From positions 1 to 24,753 of the forward strand of contig CANQOM010000008.1 of NCBI GenBank assembly GCA_947625445.1: 24,753 bases of DNA. The letters are read 5' to 3'. Shown one piece after another: positions 21,373 to 24,753 of this stretch (positions are counted from its first letter, which is position 1; every line of letters starts with the position of its first letter). The notes under the pieces are model-generated. The model searched no databases and was not told where the DNA came from. It saw only the letters and a program-made list of their open reading frames with translations. Position numbers and translations under genes: made by a program. This DNA comes from Candidatus Gastranaerophilales bacterium (GTDB taxonomy: Bacteria > Cyanobacteriota > Vampirovibrionia > Gastranaerophilales > Gastranaerophilaceae).

Positions 21373-22734
21373 ATGATAGAAACCGTAAAAAATATATTAA
21401 AAAAGTATGTAAATATTTCATGCGAAACTACTTTTATAGTTGGGTTTTCAGGCGGATGGGACTCTATGTGCCTATTGGATATAATGAATAAGTTATCAAA
21501 GGAATACGGTTTTTTATTGGTTGCCGCTCATTTGAATCACAATTGGAGAGGAAAAGAATCAGAAGCAGAAAAAGAACGTTGTCTTGCATTTTGCGAAGAT
21601 AATGATATAACATTCATTTCAGATACTCTTAAAGAAGGTTTAAAAGCATCTGAACTCGTTGCACGAGAAATGAGATATGATTTTTTTAAACGATGTGCAG
21701 AAGAATTTGAAGCTGATGCAATTTTAACTGCCCATACAAAAAGTGACAATGCCGAAACTATTTTATACAGAATTATAAAAGGAACTGGTCTAAACGGACT
21801 TGAGGGAATAAGAGAACTAAGAAATTTAGACGGATTTAAAGTAATAAGGCCTATTTTGAATTTTTCAAGAAAAGATATTGAAGAATACTGCATAAAAAAT
21901 GAGCTTTATCCTAACAATGATTCAAGTAATTCCAATACGAAATATGCAAGAAATAATATCAGGCATAATATCATGCCTGCAATTAAGTTAATTAATCCTA
22001 ATATTGAAAATTCATTAATAACATTGGCCGATATTGCAGCCGGAAATAATAAAGTTATAAACGAATTAATGCATAATATAGAAAATCAAATCACTATCGG
22101 AAACAAATGGTTAACACAAAATTTTCTTATACTCAATTCGGCAATAAAACAACACTTTGTATATAAACTTTTAGTAAAAAATGATTTAGAACCGAGTTTT
22201 ACTAAAATTCAGGAAATAATAAATTTTATTACAGAAAATCAAAAATCTAAAACAGGAAAAACTCTATCACTGAAAAACGACTTGTGGTTATTTGTTTCAA
22301 GTAAATATACATACTTTGTACACTCGGAACACTATAAAAAAATAGACGAAGAAGTAAAAATAACAGAAGAAGGTAAATACAAAATCGGTGAAAATTATCA
22401 AATTATAATAGAAAAATATAGTGAAAAAGTTGAAAATTACCCAAAAGCAATAAGTAATTGTGCATACGTAAATCTTGAAAATATTAAATTTCCTCTGACA
22501 ATAAGGACAAGAAGAAACGGAGATATTATTCAACCTTTTGGAATGCAAGGTAAAATGAAACTGAAAAAATATTTAATTAATAAAAATATACCTGAACATG
22601 ACAGAGATAAAATAATATTGTTGTGTAAAGATAAAGAAGTTTTATGGGCAGCAGGAATAGGGTTAAATGAAAAATTAAGAACAATTACAAATCCGACACA
22701 TAAATTAAAAATGGAGAAAATTGAAAATGTCTGA
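21373..22734 (+). CDS. tilS: tRNA(Ile)-lysidine synthase TilS
   Basis: The 453-residue enzyme attaches lysine to C34 of tRNA-Ile(CAU) with ATP, so that the tRNA reads AUA; it is essential, and AUA is frequent in a genome of this composition. The N-terminal PP-loop ATPase has 'SGGWDS' (26-31), 'AAHLNHNWRGKESEAE', 'HTKSDNAET' (about 121-129) and 'KGTGLNGLEGI'. 'YARNNIRHNIMP' marks the end of the catalytic domain, and the C-terminal domain has 'RTRRNGDIIQPFG' and 'KLKKYLINKNIP'. The gene overlaps hpt, a common bacterial arrangement. The ATG is placed directly at the predicted transcription start. Confidence 0.96.
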   Translation: MIETVKNILKKYVNISCETTFIVGFSGGWDSMCLLDIMNKLSKEYGFLLVAAHLNHNWRGKESEAEKERCLAFCEDNDITFISDTLKEGLKASELVAREMRYDFFKRCAEEFEADAILTAHTKSDNAETILYRIIKGTGLNGLEGIRELRNLDGFKVIRPILNFSRKDIEEYCIKNELYPNNDSSNSNTKYARNNIRHNIMPAIKLINPNIENSLITLADIAAGNNKVINELMHNIENQITIGNKWLTQNFLILNSAIKQHFVYKLLVKNDLEPSFTKIQEIINFITENQKSKTGKTLSLKNDLWLFVSSKYTYFVHSEHYKKIDEEVKITEEGKYKIGENYQIIIEKYSEKVENYPKAISNCAYVNLENIKFPLTIRTRRNGDIIQPFGMQGKMKLKKYLINKNIPEHDRDKIILLCKDKEVLWAAGIGLNEKLRTITNPTHKLKMEKIENV

Positions 22735-23266
22735 TAAATTAATGTCTGATTTAAAAATACTTATCACTGAAGAAGAAATTAAAAATAAGATTAAATCATT
22801 GGCAAAAGATGTCGAAAATGTATTTGAAAAAGATGAAGATATTTATGTTATTTGTGTATTAAAAGGATCTGTTATGTTCTGTGCAGACTTTGTTAAACAA
22901 TTTAACCATAATATTCAAATGGAATTTATAAGAATATCAAGTTACGGTAATGAAACTAAATCAACAAATAATTTACAGGCTATAGATTTAACATTGCCCA
23001 ATTTAAATAATAAAAATGTATTAATAGTAGAAGATATAATAGATACAGGACTAACTGCCAGATTTTTAACAGACATGTTTAAAATAAAACATCAACCAAA
23101 AAAATTGGTTTTTGTATCATTACTAAATAAAAAATGTGCGAGACAAGTAAATATAGAACCGGATTTTTACGGATTTGAAATAGAAGATAAATTTGTTGTT
23201 GGTTATGGTCTGGATTATAAGGGATATTTCAGAAATCTTCCCTACATTGCTTATTTTCCGCAATAA
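22727..23266 (+). CDS. hpt: Hypoxanthine phosphoribosyltransferase
   Basis: 179 residues from the ATG at 22727; an in-frame TTG at 22721 is four bases from GGAG and cannot be excluded. The enzyme salvages hypoxanthine (and often guanine) to IMP or GMP using PRPP. Seen are 'VICVLKGSVMFCADF' (the conserved LKGS/F loop), 'SSYGNETKS' (flexible loop), the PRPP-binding 'VLIVEDIIDTGLT' and the purine-stacking 'KFVVGYGLDYKGYFRNLPYI' at the C-terminus. Length is typical. The start lies eight bases inside the tilS end, so the two are co-translated; the usual third partner ftsH is absent, as the next genes are on the other strand. Confidence 0.96.
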   Translation: MSDKLMSDLKILITEEEIKNKIKSLAKDVENVFEKDEDIYVICVLKGSVMFCADFVKQFNHNIQMEFIRISSYGNETKSTNNLQAIDLTLPNLNNKNVLIVEDIIDTGLTARFLTDMFKIKHQPKKLVFVSLLNKKCARQVNIEPDFYGFEIEDKFVVGYGLDYKGYFRNLPYIAYFPQ

Positions 23267-23438
23267 AATTATTAAAAAATATAGTTTTAAACTGAGAATA
23301 AATAAATTTTTTTCTTGCATGAAAAATTTTATCTGCACTGTTAAATTTTTTCAGTGCATATCTGTAATTCTTTACACAGTTATTCAAAAATGATTTCACC
23401 AACTGAATATCATTTTCAAGTTCAGTAGCGTTTTCCAT
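23229..23438 (-). CDS. Possible small protein, function unknown
   Basis: A 69-codon ORF, 'MENATELENDIQLVKSFLNN' onwards, with a helical, Lys/Asn/Phe-rich composition like other proteins here. GGAG lies four bases before the ATG. Its last 12 codons run antisense into the end of hpt. Without it, 23267-23523 has no gene. No family is recognised, and the ORF could be fortuitous. Confidence 0.35.
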   Translation of the reverse strand: MENATELENDIQLVKSFLNNCVKNYRYALKKFNSADKIFHARKKFIYSQFKTIFFNNFIAENKQCREDF

Positions 23439-23523
23439 ACAACTCCATACAAGTTTCTTATTATATAAAGTATAAAAATAATTAAAAATTTCAGAAAATT
23501 AAGAAAAGTTTACATATTTTAAA

Positions 23524-24351
23524 TTATTCATCAACATTTTCCAAAGCAACATTTTTAAGTTTTTTTTCTATTTTTCTGTTCCAGGGTAAATCCTGCCTAA
23601 AAATATATTCATAGCCAGTAACTTCTCCTTTTGAGAAACTGTGAAGTTGTTCATCGCAAAGCGATTCAAAATCTTTTTGAATTTTTAAAGTAAATTCATG
23701 TCTGTCAAATTTAGAATTTTCAGCAGTAATAATAATAGGTTCCCCAACCTGAGCAAGGCATTCAGGTCTGTCTTCCCGTAAAAATGTATAATTTACTGCA
23801 ACAGGAATAAGATTAACCCCGCCATGTTTTTTTGCAACATTTTGAGCAACATAAGCAAGCCCGGTTTGAAATTCTATTGGTCTGAAATTCGGTGGTTTAA
23901 CAATACCTTGAGGAAAAATCCAAAATCCCATATCAGAATATTTAAGGTCATCAACAATGTATTTTAAAGAAATCATAGCTTCTTGAGCAGAAGCTTTATT
24001 AACAGGAAAAGCTCCAATGAGAGCGAACAGAGGAAATCTGTTCATTTCTTCAATCATCATCCTCGGGCGGACTTTGAAAACTCGACGCATCAAATAATAC
24101 CCGATAATTCCGTCCCACCAGTTCATATGCGGCGCATAAATTATACAAGGAAAGTTTTTATTCCTTTTTTCTTCAAATGCTTCTATATTTTTCACTCTCA
24201 AAGCATAGAATCTGTGACTTACCATTCTAAAAAAGATTCTATCGGCAAGCCAAGTCCAAAAAGGAAGATTTTGTGCCTTTCTAAATTTTTCTTTTCTGTT
24301 TCTAAGTCTTGTAGGCGGTATATCCGAATATAATTTTTCTGTCTTTTGCAT
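23524..24351 (-). CDS. PlsC-like 1-acyl-glycerol-3-phosphate acyltransferase family protein
   Basis: 275 residues from the ATG at 24351 (GGGGA upstream; a TTG five codons earlier is a weaker option). It has the LPLAT layout: 'YAPHMNWWD' with the catalytic His75 and Asp80 of the HX4D motif, 'MMIEEMNRFPLFALIGAFPVNK' (about 98-119, motif II region), and 'GFWIFPQGI' (142-150), motif III with Gln in the place of the usual Glu, and 'NLIPVAVNYTFL' as the fourth element. These enzymes acylate lysophosphatidate or related lipids at the inner face of the membrane. A stretch of about 40 bases separates it from the upstream MgtC-like gene on the same strand, so the two could form an operon. The exact acceptor cannot be told. 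Confidence 0.85.
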   Translation of the reverse strand: MQKTEKLYSDIPPTRLRNRKEKFRKAQNLPFWTWLADRIFFRMVSHRFYALRVKNIEAFEEKRNKNFPCIIYAPHMNWWDGIIGYYLMRRVFKVRPRMMIEEMNRFPLFALIGAFPVNKASAQEAMISLKYIVDDLKYSDMGFWIFPQGIVKPPNFRPIEFQTGLAYVAQNVAKKHGGVNLIPVAVNYTFLREDRPECLAQVGEPIIITAENSKFDRHEFTLKIQKDFESLCDEQLHSFSKGEVTGYEYIFRQDLPWNRKIEKKLKNVALENVDE

Positions 24352-24393
24352 ACTTTCCCCGAACAAATTTAATTATATCATTTTTTTTTATAT

Positions 24394-24753
24394 CTAATCA
24401 AAAATTTCTTTTACACTTAAAGAATGTAGATTTTTTATTTCTTCCATTGAGCGGTATATATGAGGAACAGGATTTTTAATATTTGATACAATTTTAGCGT
24501 TAATTTTTATGTTATCTCCTTCTTCATCAATTGTCTTATGATTATAATCAATAATATCAGGAAATTTATCGGTAAATTTAGTATAAACATCATTATATTC
24601 TTCATATTTACATACAAAAGTAATTTTTATTTTCCTTAAATGTTTAAGATTTCCGGGCATTATTTTTAATTCAAAAATTCTTATTAAAACAAGAATAGCA
24701 ACTGCAAGAATTGTAGAAACCACTGCAATACTAAATTTACCACAACCACATGC
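24394..24753 (-). CDS. MgtC/SapB-family membrane protein, C-terminal part (cut by window edge)
   Basis: The reading frame is open to the window edge, so only the last 119 codons are present. It begins 'ACGCGKFSIAVVSTILAVAI', corresponding to the last conserved helix pair of MgtC/SapB proteins (Ala/Cys-Gly-x-Gly followed by a hydrophobic helix 'LAVAILVLIRIFE'). The following 85 residues form a soluble ACT-like tail with 'IKITFVCKYEEYNDVYTKF' and 'INAKIVSNIKNPVPHIYRSM'. Members are inner-membrane proteins linked with magnesium limitation, acid or virulence phenotypes. A GTG at 24723 could be mistaken for a start, but it is internal. Confidence 0.75.
   Translation of the reverse strand, partial: ACGCGKFSIAVVSTILAVAILVLIRIFELKIMPGNLKHLRKIKITFVCKYEEYNDVYTKFTDKFPDIIDYNHKTIDEEGDNIKINAKIVSNIKNPVPHIYRSMEEIKNLHSLSVKEIFD

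Noticed and set aside
24394..24723. Start of the MgtC-like gene at GTG 24723
   Set aside because: The frame stays open to the window edge and the upstream residues ACGCGKFSIAV match the MgtC family, so the gene is cut, not starting there.
1..24753. CRISPR arrays, insertion sequences, integrases
   Set aside because: No regularly spaced repeats, transposase or recombinase motifs were found on either strand.

Overview
This AT-rich window (about 30% G+C by eye) comes from the chromosome of a diderm bacterium: it encodes a TolC-type outer-membrane factor with signal peptide, an EmrA-type adaptor and an EmrB-type pump, plus AccB/AccC, MutL, TilS, HPRT, MscS and RqcH. Several proteins with no assignable function carry a short N-terminal 'SFxG/SFG' motif and one is very Asn-rich. 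From memory this resembles gut Vampirovibrionia ('Melainabacteria', Gastranaerophilales). That placement is an inference and was not tested.

Layout. (1) 1-2815 looks like an accessory surface-glycan locus: a GT10 (alpha-1,3-fucosyltransferase-like) gene split by a G10 tract, an XRE repressor, a divergent small Cro-like HTH gene, and an acyltransferase-3 membrane protein. In the sequence as given the GT10 gene is out of frame, and removing one G restores the conserved GT10 C-terminus. Palindromes lie at the promoters. (2) 2855-9447: rqcH, then leftward genes for an Asn-rich membrane protein, a secreted Cys-containing protein and mutL. (3) 9536-9643: tRNA-Gly(CCC) with promoter and terminator, then a small SFSGK protein. 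(4) 9957-13993: a tripartite efflux system, with tolC diverging from emrA-emrB at a promoter with near-perfect dyad symmetry. (5) 14052-16484: a small helical protein, then accB-accC of fatty-acid synthesis. (6) 16520-19018: a GNAT-like protein, a second acyltransferase-3 paralogue and a cupin with a CxCxxCxC insert, with two decayed copies of one intergenic repeat. (7) 19083-21262: two overlapping genes for secreted proteins, one a degenerate M48-like protease lacking HExxH, then mscS. (8) 21373-24753: tilS-hpt, a possible small ORF, a PlsC-like acyltransferase and the C-terminus of an MgtC/SapB protein running off the window.

The points most worth a second look are the phase-variable GT10 gene beside a CI/Cro-like control region, three housekeeping genes (rqcH, mutL, tilS) whose -10 boxes would start transcription exactly at the ATG, the symmetric tolC/emrAB promoter, the degenerate M48 protein, the Cys-cluster cupin and the SFxG N-terminal motif.
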